DNA of 16,711 bases. It comes from an uncultured Bacteroidales bacterium (GTDB lineage: Bacteria > Bacteroidota > Bacteroidia > Bacteroidales > Marinilabiliaceae). The stretch spans positions 1 through 16,711 of the forward strand of contig CALAVC010000191.1 in assembly GCA_937892095.1 (NCBI GenBank). Direction: 5' to 3'. Shown here one piece after another: positions 6,715-14,752 of this stretch (within the stretch, counting starts at the first letter, position 1; every line of letters starts with the position of its first letter). A program made the position numbers and the translations under genes. The notes beneath the pieces were generated by a model, which had not been told where the DNA came from, did not search any database, and was given only the letters and a program-made list of their open reading frames with translations.

Positions 6715-7227
6715 TTATATAAACGAATATACTTCTGTGGCTGGCTTGCGAGCGTGCGGAACTGCTTCGTCGGATGCCGAGGCGTAGCCAATGGGCAGAA
6801 GGGCTATGGGCTCTTCATTGTCGCGCAGACAAAGGGCTTGCCTGACGATAGGGACGTCGAAGTTGCACACCCAACAGGTTGAAAGCCCAAGTTCGACGGC
6901 GCGTAGCGTCATGTGGTCGACGGCTATGGCCACATCAACATCAGCATGATCTTTGTTGTCGGATTTGCGATGCCAACTTTCGGAATGTAGACCGACAGCG
7001 ACGATGACACACGGTGCTGTCTTAAACCACTCGCGCAGATAGGCATCTTGCAATTTTAAGAGGGCATCGGCGCTACGGACGCAAATAAATTTCCAAGGTT
7101 GTTTATTTACGGCCGAAGGTGCATTACGAGCAGCCTCGAGGACTTCTGTTAGGTCTTCCGTCGTAGGCTTTTGTGAGGAATAGCTTCGCACGGACCTACG
7201 TGTTTTGATTGCATCGACGACATTCAT
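6715..7227 (-). CDS. Nitroreductase-family FMN oxidoreductase (copy 2)
   Basis: A 170-residue member of the FMN-dependent nitroreductase fold. The N-terminal TRRSVRSY (9-16) supplies the arginines that contact FMN phosphate. ARNAPSAVNKQPWKFI (33-48) is the usual flavin/substrate loop, and the C-terminal LPIGYASASDE segment matches the family's GYP-like turn. It lacks a signal peptide and is expected to act in the cytoplasm, probably as a dimer using NAD(P)H. The physiological substrate is not predictable. It lies 19 bases after plsC and 20 before the PASTA gene. It is clearly distinct from the other nitroreductase in the run, so the pair is not a recent duplication. Confidence 0.9.
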   Translation of the reverse strand: MNVVDAIKTRRSVRSYSSQKPTTEDLTEVLEAARNAPSAVNKQPWKFICVRSADALLKLQDAYLREWFKTAPCVIVAVGLHSESWHRKSDNKDHADVDVAIAVDHMTLRAVELGLSTCWVCNFDVPIVRQALCLRDNEEPIALLPIGYASASDEAVPHARKPATEVYSFI

Positions 7228-7246
7228 GGCTACGTGTATTTTAGAG

Positions 7247-7963
7247 TTATACGGCAGTGGCTATTGTATTTTGCAAAAGCTCGATAAGTTCATCGCGTCG
7301 CCCTTTGTATTGCTCAGTGTCTACGGGAGCGTGGATGGTTAGCTGTGTTTTGCCGGGTCCGAGCGAGGCGAGTCCGCTTGGCATTACCTTATAGGTGTCT
7401 TTTATACTAATGGGGAGTATGGGCAAGCCGAGGTCCATGGCCATTTTGAATGCCCCATGCTTAAATGGCCCCATCTGACGAGTGCCGCTACGAGTGCCTT
7501 CGGGGAAGATGACGACCGAAGTGCCGTTGACAAGTTTGCGCTTGGCTTCTTGAATGCTACCATAAGCGGCACGCGCAGAAGAGCGATCGATAAAGATATG
7601 ACCACATTTTTCACAAGCGAAACCGAGCACTGGTGCATCGCGAAGTTCTTTCTTCATTATCCAGCGGAAGTCGACTGGCAAACTACCATAGATGACGAAT
7701 ATGTCGTAGGCACTTTGATGATTGGACACGACAACATATGATTGTTTCTTGTCGATATTTTGCATGCCTACCACTTTTACGGGCATGGGCGTGAGCCACT
7801 GCATAACCTTAGCCCATGCGACTGCAGATTTGCCAGCAAGACGTGCGGAAAAGAATGAGAAGAGCCACGTGAAGATGGTAAAAAAAACAGTCTCAGCAGC
7901 AAAAATGGGGACGAGAATTAGATATTTGTAGACTTGATATGCTATGTAGGTTGGCTTAGTCAT
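7247..7963 (-). CDS. plsC: 1-acyl-sn-glycerol-3-phosphate acyltransferase
   Basis: Adds the second acyl chain to lysophosphatidic acid to make phosphatidic acid, the precursor of membrane phospholipids. The HX4D catalytic motif is NHQSAYD (His82, Asp87 from the ATG used here), and the glycerol-phosphate-binding motif is FPEGTRS (153-159). A hydrophobic stretch at about 14-38 would anchor it in the inner membrane. I chose ATG at 7963 because the longer reading begins with TTG at 7978 and adds only five residues. The protein is then 238 residues, normal for the family. It sits between two nitroreductase genes in the minus-strand run, with 30 bases to the upstream gene. Confidence 0.95.
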   Translation of the reverse strand: MTKPTYIAYQVYKYLILVPIFAAETVFFTIFTWLFSFFSARLAGKSAVAWAKVMQWLTPMPVKVVGMQNIDKKQSYVVVSNHQSAYDIFVIYGSLPVDFRWIMKKELRDAPVLGFACEKCGHIFIDRSSARAAYGSIQEAKRKLVNGTSVVIFPEGTRSGTRQMGPFKHGAFKMAMDLGLPILPISIKDTYKVMPSGLASLGPGKTQLTIHAPVDTEQYKGRRDELIELLQNTIATAV

Positions 7964-7993
7964 GCTCGGTTGCGCCAAAGGTCCGTGAGTTTA

Positions 7994-8521
7994 TTAAAAT
8001 TTTTCGTCGTGGACTTGTTCCCATGGGAGTCGGTCGTCAGAATATGGTCGGTGCGACTCGTCGGGGTGTCCGACGGCCAAGACACAGAGTGGTTCGAGAC
8101 CTTGAGGGACATTGAGTAACGAACGGACAATGTCGGAGGCTCGACGCCCATCGGCATAGCCTCGGTCGCGCAGTTGCACCCAACAAGCACCCAACCCAAG
8201 GGCTTGAGCTTCGAGCATGAGGAATGAGGCTGCAATGGAGGCATCTTCGACCCAGACGTCGGTCTTAGAGGTGTTGCCAAAGACGACTATGGCGAGCGTC
8301 GCACCCGAGACGAAAGAAGCGCCATGCTCTTTGCTTTGCGACAGAGCAGAGATGAGAGCTTTGTCTTGGACAAAGACGAACTCCCACGACTTGCAATTTT
8401 TTGAGGTTGGCGACATCAGAGCCACACGCTTCAGACTTTTTATATCGTCGGGCGAAATGGGTTCGGGCGTAAACTTACGGCAGCTACGTCGGGCTGCAAT
8501 TATATCAGAAATAGTGTTCAT
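7994..8521 (-). CDS. Nitroreductase-family FMN oxidoreductase (copy 1)
   Basis: A 175-residue nitroreductase-like flavoprotein. ARRSCRKF (10-17) is the FMN-phosphate motif, SPTSKNCKSWEFVFV the flavin loop, and LGLGACWVQ plus LAVGHPDE the later family segments. The frame runs open upstream to 8689, but those 56 residues lie wholly inside dedA and look unlike the family. I therefore place the start at ATG 8521, whose first bases overlap the dedA stop (ATGA). That overlap points to translational coupling. The protein is cytoplasmic; its electron donor and substrate are unknown. Confidence 0.9.
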   Translation of the reverse strand: MNTISDIIAARRSCRKFTPEPISPDDIKSLKRVALMSPTSKNCKSWEFVFVQDKALISALSQSKEHGASFVSGATLAIVVFGNTSKTDVWVEDASIAASFLMLEAQALGLGACWVQLRDRGYADGRRASDIVRSLLNVPQGLEPLCVLAVGHPDESHRPYSDDRLPWEQVHDEKF

Positions 8522-9150
8522 TTTTTGTTCAATATATTTTTTACGATAAGCCAAATAACGACGGCAAGCAACAGAACACCACAAACAATTTTTAGTTCGG
8601 TATTGTATTGCGTTACCTTTTGCATCATTTCGTCTTCGGGCATGAGGTGTGCCATGCCATAGCCTGCAGCGGCAAGGAGACTGTTCCAAAGACCAGCACC
8701 AAGAGTGGTGAAGAAAAGGAACTTGCCAAAGTGCATGCGCGATATACCTGCGGGAATGGAGATTAGTTGTCGGACGGCCGGTATGAGTCTACCGACGAAG
8801 GTTGAGATGGCACCATGATTGGTAAAAAAAGTCTCGGCTGTCTGGACTTTGTCGCGGTCGATTAGCAAGAGATGACCGACTTTGCTGTCGGCAAACTTAT
8901 AGACCAGAGCTCTGCCGAGAGTGCGCGAGAGGACATAGTTTATTGTGGCACCGAGGTCGGCTCCGAGCGTGGCAAAAAGAACGACAAGAAAGACATTAAG
9001 GTCTGGACTACTCATTGCGCGATAGGCAGCTGGCGGGACAACTATTTCGCTTGGGAAAGGGATAAACGAGCTTTCGATGGTCATTAGCAAGGTTATTGTC
9101 CAATAGTTCAGATGGTCGAGACACCACGCAATGAAGCTAAAACTCTCCAT
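8518..9150 (-). CDS. DedA-family membrane protein
   Basis: A 210-residue polytopic inner-membrane protein of the DedA/SNARE-associated family. Some members act as undecaprenyl-phosphate or phospholipid transporters and support cell division and envelope stress tolerance. Family signs are the ESSFIPFPSE re-entrant segment (Glu26) and FVGRLIPAVRQLISIPAG (118-135), with the conserved arginines Arg121 and Arg127. Hydrophobic segments run at about 15-30, 52-75, 145-165 and 188-205. It is the first gene of the minus-strand run, about 30 bases downstream of a predicted promoter, and its TGA stop overlaps the next start by 4 bases. Its presence with plsC and the PASTA protein gives the run an envelope theme. 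Confidence 0.92.
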   Translation of the reverse strand: MESFSFIAWCLDHLNYWTITLLMTIESSFIPFPSEIVVPPAAYRAMSSPDLNVFLVVLFATLGADLGATINYVLSRTLGRALVYKFADSKVGHLLLIDRDKVQTAETFFTNHGAISTFVGRLIPAVRQLISIPAGISRMHFGKFLFFTTLGAGLWNSLLAAAGYGMAHLMPEDEMMQKVTQYNTELKIVCGVLLLAVVIWLIVKNILNKK

Positions 9151-9186
9151 TAAGATTTATGCGTATATATTTAAGATTTATTTGAG

Positions 9187-9219
9187 CAAATTTAGTTGTA
9201 TTTTGACACATACTGAAAA
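9187..9219 (-). promoter_or_regulatory. Promoter for the dedA-to-rubredoxin run
   Basis: On the minus strand, TAAATTTG (9194 to 9187) is a full match to the -7 consensus TAnnTTTG. An upstream TTTTC (9219 to 9215), 20 bases away, is an imperfect -33 box. This gives a leader of about 30 bases before the dedA ATG. Pattern-based only. Confidence 0.55.
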
Positions 9220-9326
9220 TCAGCAACTTAAAAAAACATCTGTCGACGATTTGCAACACTCGGAAAGTTCGAGAAGGGCGCAACAATGTTAGGGCAAAGG
9301 AATGTGACAATACCACAAAGTAGTTA

Positions 9327-9357
9327 TTGACGTGTGTGTAAAGTCGGGATACTTTTG
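9327..9357 (+). promoter_or_regulatory. Promoter for the TonB-receptor operon, almost leaderless
   Basis: TTG at 9327-9329, exactly 20 bases, then TACTTTTG at 9350-9357: a full TAnnTTTG box at ideal spacing. Only eight bases separate the box from the receptor ATG at 9366, so transcription starting 4 to 7 bases past the box would leave a 5' leader of about 1 to 4 bases. Between this promoter and the divergent one lie about 100 bases (9220-9326) with no clear operator. Confidence 0.7.
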
Positions 9358-9365
9358 CAAGCGAG

Positions 9366-12110
9366 ATGAAAACGTTGTTGACAACGATATTGTTGTTCGT
9401 ATTTGTAAACATTCTTGTTGCACAAGATAATCATAGCATAAAAATACATCTTTCTTCGGCAGATGATGGGCAACCGATAGTGCTTGCCAACTGTGTGTTG
9501 CAACCACTAATGACCGTCGGGGTGACCGATGCAGAGGGTAATGCGACACTGAAAGCAATCCCTAAGGGTGAGTATAGGATAGAAATCTCGTATGTTGGAT
9601 ATGAGAAGTTGTGGCGTAGGGTAAGCGTAGAGGCTGATATGCAATTGGAATTGAGGCTGACCCCCACAACATTGTCGATTGCGGAAGTGAACGTGACGGC
9701 ACAGCGCAATAGTGCAGGACAGGGCACGAGCTCTACAATTGGTCGGCAGGCAATAGACCACATTCAAGCGGCTTCGCTTGCAGACGTCATGCAGCTAATA
9801 CCGGGTCAGGTGATAGAGAACACAGACCTTACGGGGCAGAAAAACATTCAGATACGCCAATTGGTTAACGACAACACAAGCGCAATAGGAGCAAGCATTG
9901 TTGTGGACGGAGTGGCGATGTCGAACAATGCAGAGGTAAAGGCAGGACAGTTTTCTGCGACAGAATTTGTAGGTACAGACTTGCGTCAGATGAGCGCAGA
10001 CGACATTGAGAAAGTCGAGGTAGTACGCGGAGTTCCCTCGGCCGAATATGGCGACCTTACGTCGGGGCTTGTCATTGTGAAAACGAAGATTGGCTTATCG
10101 CCCCTTAACCTAAAAGCCAAGGTTAATCCACAGATGCTTAATGTGTCGGCATCGAAAGGGTTCAAATTGGGCAAAAAGGGAATCTTGAATTTTTTTACGG
10201 ACTATGCACAAGCCTATTCGGACCCGAGATATAAGACGCGTTCTTTTCATAGGGCGACAGTGCAGACCAACTACTCTCAGAAGTTTGGGAAAATGAAGTC
10301 GGAGACACGACTGCGATTTTCGTATTGCAGAGATTGGAATGGGAATGACCCTGACGCGATTAGCGACGGGACAAAGAGTGAGTCTCGCGACATTAGGGTG
10401 TCGTTGTCGGAGACAGTCCACATAAGTCTTGATAAAACCTTTGCTCGCGACCTATCGTTTACGGCAAGCTTTGCAGCGTCGCCACGCTTGAGCGAAATTA
10501 GCAGTTACGTAGCTGCACCATCGGGGCTTGTGGCCATAATAACGGCAAAAGAAACAGGGTATTATAGCGTACCGTTTGAGACCAGTTCGTATTTGGCAAC
10601 GGGGAAAACAGAAAGCCGACCATACAATCTTTTCTTTAAGATGAGCGACACATTCCGATTGGGTGGTGGCGACTTGTCGGAACGTTTTAACATTGGCATG
10701 GACTATCATTTGGATTGGAATACGGGCAAGGGATATTATAATGTTGACGAGAGGCATCCTTTGCGTCCGAATAGCGATGGGCGTCCGAGAGCTTTCGACG
10801 ACATCCCGACACTACACCAAATGGCAATCTATGCAGAAGATAATCTGTATTGGAAAAGCACAGAGAGGCTGGCTTTTAGGCTACAAGCAGGTATGCGACT
10901 TACGCTTATGCAACCTTGGGAAGATATACGAACAATAGCGGTTTCGCCACGCGTAAACCTGCATTGCGACTTGGGCAAGTGGCTTAACCTACATGCTGCC
11001 ATTGGCCTGAATAGTAAGACTCCAACGCTAAGCTTACTATACCCCGACAAGAAGTATAACGACCGAATAGCTGTCAACTACATGCCACAAGACAATGATG
11101 CAGGCAAGTTGTTGGCATACCATACTTATGTCTACAATGTGGAGTATTCGAAAGGGTTAAAAAACGCCACTAATACGAAGATTGAAGCAGGCTTCGGTCT
11201 CAAACTGCCCAACGATAGGACTATTGACATGACCGCCTACGTAGACAAGACGCCCAATGGGTTTGGCGCCAAAACAGAATATGTTACTTACGAAGCCGAC
11301 TATTTTACGATGTCGAGTGGACTCTTGACAAAAGATAACGGAGAAACGACAATCGACTATTCTGCCCCTGCACGTCGGGACATTGTGTTTACAACGACAG
11401 GCGCAGTTGGCAACACCTCGGTGAGCGAAAATATGGGGGTTGAATTGGAAAGCAATTTGGGCAAGATTAGTGTATTACGCACAAGCATTACGGCATCGGC
11501 AGCATGGCAACAGACGAAGACTTGGAGCAAAAATACCAACTCGTCAAATCCGGTGGATAACCCGACGGAGTATTCATCGGTCAGCACGACACCCTTTAAA
11601 ATTGTGTATCCATCGGCGACAGATTATAGCCAGTACAGAAGGTGCGTAATAACGATACGTACCGTTACTCACATACCAGAACTACGCATAGTGGCTTCTT
11701 TGGCAGGTCAAATTATTGCTCATAATTCGTCGCTGTCGTACGTAGCACCTAAAAGGGCCATAGGGTGGATAACACCAGACCTTGTGTATCATGAGATAAC
11801 CGACGATATGCAAGAAGGCTACATAGGGACAGATGGAATCTATTACGCAACGAAAGATGACGATATTGCAATGATTTCCATTGCCAATCAGGCAGTTAGC
11901 CCGAAAGATAATCAGACAATTGAACAGCCGACGACATGGCAAATATCTGGCAGATTGACAAAAGAATTTGGACGTAGAGGGGCATTTTCTTTCTATGCAA
12001 ACAACTTGTTGTTTTATGAACCATTCAGAACGACATCTGCCAGTGGGACACTTAGTCAGCGAAACACAGGCTCTTTTGCCTTCGGAGCAGAGCTAAGCAT
12101 CAAACTTTAA
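9366..12110 (+). CDS. TonB-dependent outer-membrane receptor
   Basis: A 914-residue outer-membrane importer powered by TonB. In order: a signal peptide (1-19, cleavage near LVAQ), a CarboxypepD_reg-like beta-sandwich (about 24-100, with GVTDAEGNATLKAIPKGEY and YVGYE), a possible TonB-box region around SIAEVNVTAQR (104-114), a plug domain (about 120-242, with IVVDGV and DIEKVEVVRGVPSAEYGDLTSG), then a 22-strand-type barrel to the end (FAFGAELSIKL). It lacks the long SusC-type N-terminus and no SusD gene follows, so it is more like a cofactor, metal or siderophore receptor than a glycan one. It is the first of four tightly spaced genes (gaps of 16, -8 and 21 bases). Arginine codons are mixed, including AGG, AGA and CGG. 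The substrate is not predictable. Confidence 0.93.
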   Translation: MKTLLTTILLFVFVNILVAQDNHSIKIHLSSADDGQPIVLANCVLQPLMTVGVTDAEGNATLKAIPKGEYRIEISYVGYEKLWRRVSVEADMQLELRLTPTTLSIAEVNVTAQRNSAGQGTSSTIGRQAIDHIQAASLADVMQLIPGQVIENTDLTGQKNIQIRQLVNDNTSAIGASIVVDGVAMSNNAEVKAGQFSATEFVGTDLRQMSADDIEKVEVVRGVPSAEYGDLTSGLVIVKTKIGLSPLNLKAKVNPQMLNVSASKGFKLGKKGILNFFTDYAQAYSDPRYKTRSFHRATVQTNYSQKFGKMKSETRLRFSYCRDWNGNDPDAISDGTKSESRDIRVSLSETVHISLDKTFARDLSFTASFAASPRLSEISSYVAAPSGLVAIITAKETGYYSVPFETSSYLATGKTESRPYNLFFKMSDTFRLGGGDLSERFNIGMDYHLDWNTGKGYYNVDERHPLRPNSDGRPRAFDDIPTLHQMAIYAEDNLYWKSTERLAFRLQAGMRLTLMQPWEDIRTIAVSPRVNLHCDLGKWLNLHAAIGLNSKTPTLSLLYPDKKYNDRIAVNYMPQDNDAGKLLAYHTYVYNVEYSKGLKNATNTKIEAGFGLKLPNDRTIDMTAYVDKTPNGFGAKTEYVTYEADYFTMSSGLLTKDNGETTIDYSAPARRDIVFTTTGAVGNTSVSENMGVELESNLGKISVLRTSITASAAWQQTKTWSKNTNSSNPVDNPTEYSSVSTTPFKIVYPSATDYSQYRRCVITIRTVTHIPELRIVASLAGQIIAHNSSLSYVAPKRAIGWITPDLVYHEITDDMQEGYIGTDGIYYATKDDDIAMISIANQAVSPKDNQTIEQPTTWQISGRLTKEFGRRGAFSFYANNLLFYEPFRTTSASGTLSQRNTGSFAFGAELSIKL

Positions 12111-12126
12111 AAACCTATAGAGAACA

Positions 12127-13266
12127 ATGAAAAGAAGCCTTGTGGTGGCGATTGGTGTGTTGACATTGAGTGGATGTGTTGACTTCGACGATGCCGTTAG
12201 TTATGCACGTGTAGAGGTAAGGGTCGTATCGGAAGACGAAGTAGACCCAACTATGCGACTGATTACACTTACGAGCGAGAGCCAATGTTATTCGGTTGCG
12301 ACCGACGATGATGCCATAGCCACGTTTAGCGATGTCGTGCCCGACGTCTACGACATATCTTGCAATTGGTCGGAGGGTATGCAGATAGTAGCAGGTAGCA
12401 TTAGTGGGACTCTTGTTGACGGAGATGCAAATATGCTGACGCTCAGAGTTTCGGCAATCCGACAAAACTCACTCGTAATTGGCAAGATATATTATGCAGG
12501 TGGTAAAGACTACAATAATAAGAATTATGACGCTGGGCGTTTTATTGAACTATATAACAATTCGGCCGACACGGTAATGTTGGCAGGGCTATATCTTGGA
12601 CTTACCGAAACTGAGAGTACAATGGCCTATACGCTTGAACAGGCAACGGACACAATCTTTCTGAAACAAGTTTTCAGATTTCCAGACGTTGGGAAGCAAA
12701 GCGTTGCACCTGGCGAAAGTGTGGTGGTTACCAATAGTGCAATAGATCATACACAAAATGGTCCTAACGAATATAATCTGCTCGAAGCAGACTTTGAGTG
12801 TGAAGACAAGCAGGGCAACATCATGCAAAATGCCACAACTCCAAAGATGGACTTGGTCTTCTCGACCTACGAGCTATTGTCTTACATGAATTTTATCAAC
12901 GGAGGTCCTAATGGGTTTGTGCTATTTGCGACCAACGAAGACGTGGCAAACTGGGGAAAGGTCTATGCCTATCAGAAACAAAAGGGAAACAGATTCTTAC
13001 CGCTACCGATAAAATATATTGTAGATGGCGTAGAAACCGTAAAGTTTAAGGCACAAACTGGAGCAGACTATAGTGCTAAACGCCTTTATGACACAATAGA
13101 CGCAGGCGGAGCTTGGGTTAGTGCAACATCGGGTCGCAATGGTCAGGTTGTATGCAGAAAAGTCGAAAAGACAACAGCCGATGGACGCAAGATACTTGCA
13201 GACACTAACAATAGCACTATAGACTTTATAACGCTCGACAATTCGGCACCACGCAACTATGAATAG
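12127..13266 (+). CDS. DUF4876-type surface lipoprotein with lamin-tail-like domain
   Basis: A 379-residue predicted lipoprotein. The signal peptide ends in the lipobox LSGC, with Cys17 as the lipidated residue. The following VDFDD is acidic, like the Bacteroidota signal that sends lipoproteins to the cell surface. Residues about 27-110 form a beta-sandwich-like domain that could be carboxypeptidase-regulatory or Ig-like (DDAIATFSDVVPDVYDI). From about 114 the protein resembles a lamin-tail-like (LTD) domain: IGKIYYAGGKDY, then GRFIELYNNSADTVMLAGLYL. I assign DUF4876 from memory of that pattern and of the gene order. It follows the receptor by 16 bases and overlaps the next gene by 8. The likely role is a surface partner that captures or hands over the receptor's substrate. 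That is inferred. Confidence 0.8.
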   Translation: MKRSLVVAIGVLTLSGCVDFDDAVSYARVEVRVVSEDEVDPTMRLITLTSESQCYSVATDDDAIATFSDVVPDVYDISCNWSEGMQIVAGSISGTLVDGDANMLTLRVSAIRQNSLVIGKIYYAGGKDYNNKNYDAGRFIELYNNSADTVMLAGLYLGLTETESTMAYTLEQATDTIFLKQVFRFPDVGKQSVAPGESVVVTNSAIDHTQNGPNEYNLLEADFECEDKQGNIMQNATTPKMDLVFSTYELLSYMNFINGGPNGFVLFATNEDVANWGKVYAYQKQKGNRFLPLPIKYIVDGVETVKFKAQTGADYSAKRLYDTIDAGGAWVSATSGRNGQVVCRKVEKTTADGRKILADTNNSTIDFITLDNSAPRNYE

Positions 13267-14731
13267 GAAGAAGGCATATATTGTAGTCCTTACCATGGTT
13301 TCTTTTGTGGCATGTGGACAGGCACAAGAAGTGGGCGACAACATTTGGGGTATGACAGTCAATGCTGCTGGCATTGGACGAGATACCGTCTCGACTCACG
13401 GCATGGTTGGTGTCAGGACTTCACACACCGCAGGTGAACTGCACCGAGTGCAAGACGGAGGACAAAAAAACAGTGTGGGGTTCACTGCCGAAAAATGGCA
13501 AACAATTGGGCAGAAATTATCGGTCAGTGGCTCGTTTGAGTTTGAAGCAAACAGGACAAAGGATCGTGCGTGGGCCGATGTGCTTCGCCCCTACGAAAGC
13601 AATCCGTTTATTTCGGGAAGTAGCGTAAAAGGGAAATATGACACTCAGATGTTTTGTCTTAAGGCGCAAATGTCAAGTCTTCCGATAGGCAGAATGACCT
13701 ACGGAATGGGGCTTGAATATACAGTCGGAGATTTGTCTCGTCTGAAAGATCCGCGCAGTCGTGTCGAACTTGCTGAATATGCCTTGCGCCCTGCCGTAAC
13801 GTTTGAGGCTAACGACGCAGTTGTATTGGGTCTCGAATGGCATTATAGTAGACGAAAAGAAAAGTTAATTGGGCTTACAACCGTGGCAGACGATGCAAAC
13901 CTTACGTATTATGTCATGTCGGGACTTGAGAATGCCATTGGGACACTTGGCGGATATTCGGCATACTCTCGACAATACGTCAGCCACACAATTGGCATTG
14001 AAGTATCTTCACGTCTTAAAAAAGATAACGTATGCAACCTAACGTCCATAGGTCTCGAAGGCGAAAGAGAATATATCGAAGGAAGCAATCGCTATCAACC
14101 GGGTCGATATTTTAGCCGAACAATAAGTATGTGTTCAAAGACTTGGACAAAGAGTCTGACATGCATTACCAAAGCATATCATAATCAGGCCTATGCCGAC
14201 CAATACAAACAAGTTCTGCAGACCACAAAAGACAGCGAAACTGGTGTCGAGACCAAAACGTGGCAAACACAAATTCGCTATGATAAGCGGTGGCAAATGA
14301 AAAAAACTACTGCCACTATTGAGGTCATGACAAAGCACTTGGGGTTGCATTACGACCTCAGAGATGTAAGGATGCGACACGTTGTGCCACTTTCAGAAAT
14401 GAATTACTGCCAGATGACGATTATGGCAATGGGGCGAGCTTCGGGACGACGAAATAATTTTTTGTGGCGAGGCGATGGTCGTGTAGGTTTTAGTGGCGCA
14501 ACAAGTACAAAGCTAAAACTAAACAATGCAGATGCTCCGATGGCAAAAGAAGTCTTAGAAGAAGACATGAACGTTATTGCCAAGAATATAATACCGATGA
14601 TTGTAGATATTAGCTTAGGGCGCGAAGCTTGGCACGGCACAACGGTGTGGTTAAACATTGGTGGAAAACTTCTTTTGACCGAAGGAATCAATAGGCGAAC
14701 AAGCAACGTTAGCCTGACAATAGAATTTTAA
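13259..14731 (+). CDS. DUF6850-type outer-membrane beta-barrel protein
   Basis: A 490-residue protein with a signal peptide (about 1-22, cleavage near GQAQ) and many alternating amphipathic strands. It ends in SLTIEF, a final strand with a C-terminal Phe as barrel proteins have. The segment GFTAEKWQTIGQKLSVSGSF, then WADVLRPYESNPFI, then YGMGLEYTVGD and the DPR turn match my memory of the DUF6850 family. There is no plug or TonB box, so it would not be TonB-powered. It starts inside the end of the lipoprotein gene (8-base overlap), suggesting coupled translation. In this operon it may be a second pore, a barrel holding the surface lipoprotein, or a secretion channel for the product of the next gene; the sequence does not decide between these. 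Confidence 0.8.
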   Translation: MNRKKAYIVVLTMVSFVACGQAQEVGDNIWGMTVNAAGIGRDTVSTHGMVGVRTSHTAGELHRVQDGGQKNSVGFTAEKWQTIGQKLSVSGSFEFEANRTKDRAWADVLRPYESNPFISGSSVKGKYDTQMFCLKAQMSSLPIGRMTYGMGLEYTVGDLSRLKDPRSRVELAEYALRPAVTFEANDAVVLGLEWHYSRRKEKLIGLTTVADDANLTYYVMSGLENAIGTLGGYSAYSRQYVSHTIGIEVSSRLKKDNVCNLTSIGLEGEREYIEGSNRYQPGRYFSRTISMCSKTWTKSLTCITKAYHNQAYADQYKQVLQTTKDSETGVETKTWQTQIRYDKRWQMKKTTATIEVMTKHLGLHYDLRDVRMRHVVPLSEMNYCQMTIMAMGRASGRRNNFLWRGDGRVGFSGATSTKLKLNNADAPMAKEVLEEDMNVIAKNIIPMIVDISLGREAWHGTTVWLNIGGKLLLTEGINRRTSNVSLTIEF

Positions 14732-14752
14732 ATAAAACACAAACATAACGCG

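Noticed and set aside
7964..7978. A TTG start for plsC, five codons upstream
   Set aside because: An ATG at 7963 gives a normal length and N-terminus, and nothing favours the rarer codon.
8522..8689. An upstream extension of the first nitroreductase by 56 residues
   Set aside because: The extra residues are Cys/Arg-rich, lie inside dedA and do not look like the family, whereas ATG 8521 gives a standard N-terminus and an ATGA overlap.
9240..9326. A possible operator (CTCG-n7-CGAG dyad and repeated GCAAC) between the divergent promoters
   Set aside because: The dyad has only four paired bases and the repeats are short; chance is a sufficient explanation.
9366..13266. A SusC/SusD glycan-uptake pair
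   Set aside because: The lipoprotein has an LTD-like fold rather than the helical SusD pattern, and no carbohydrate enzymes are nearby.
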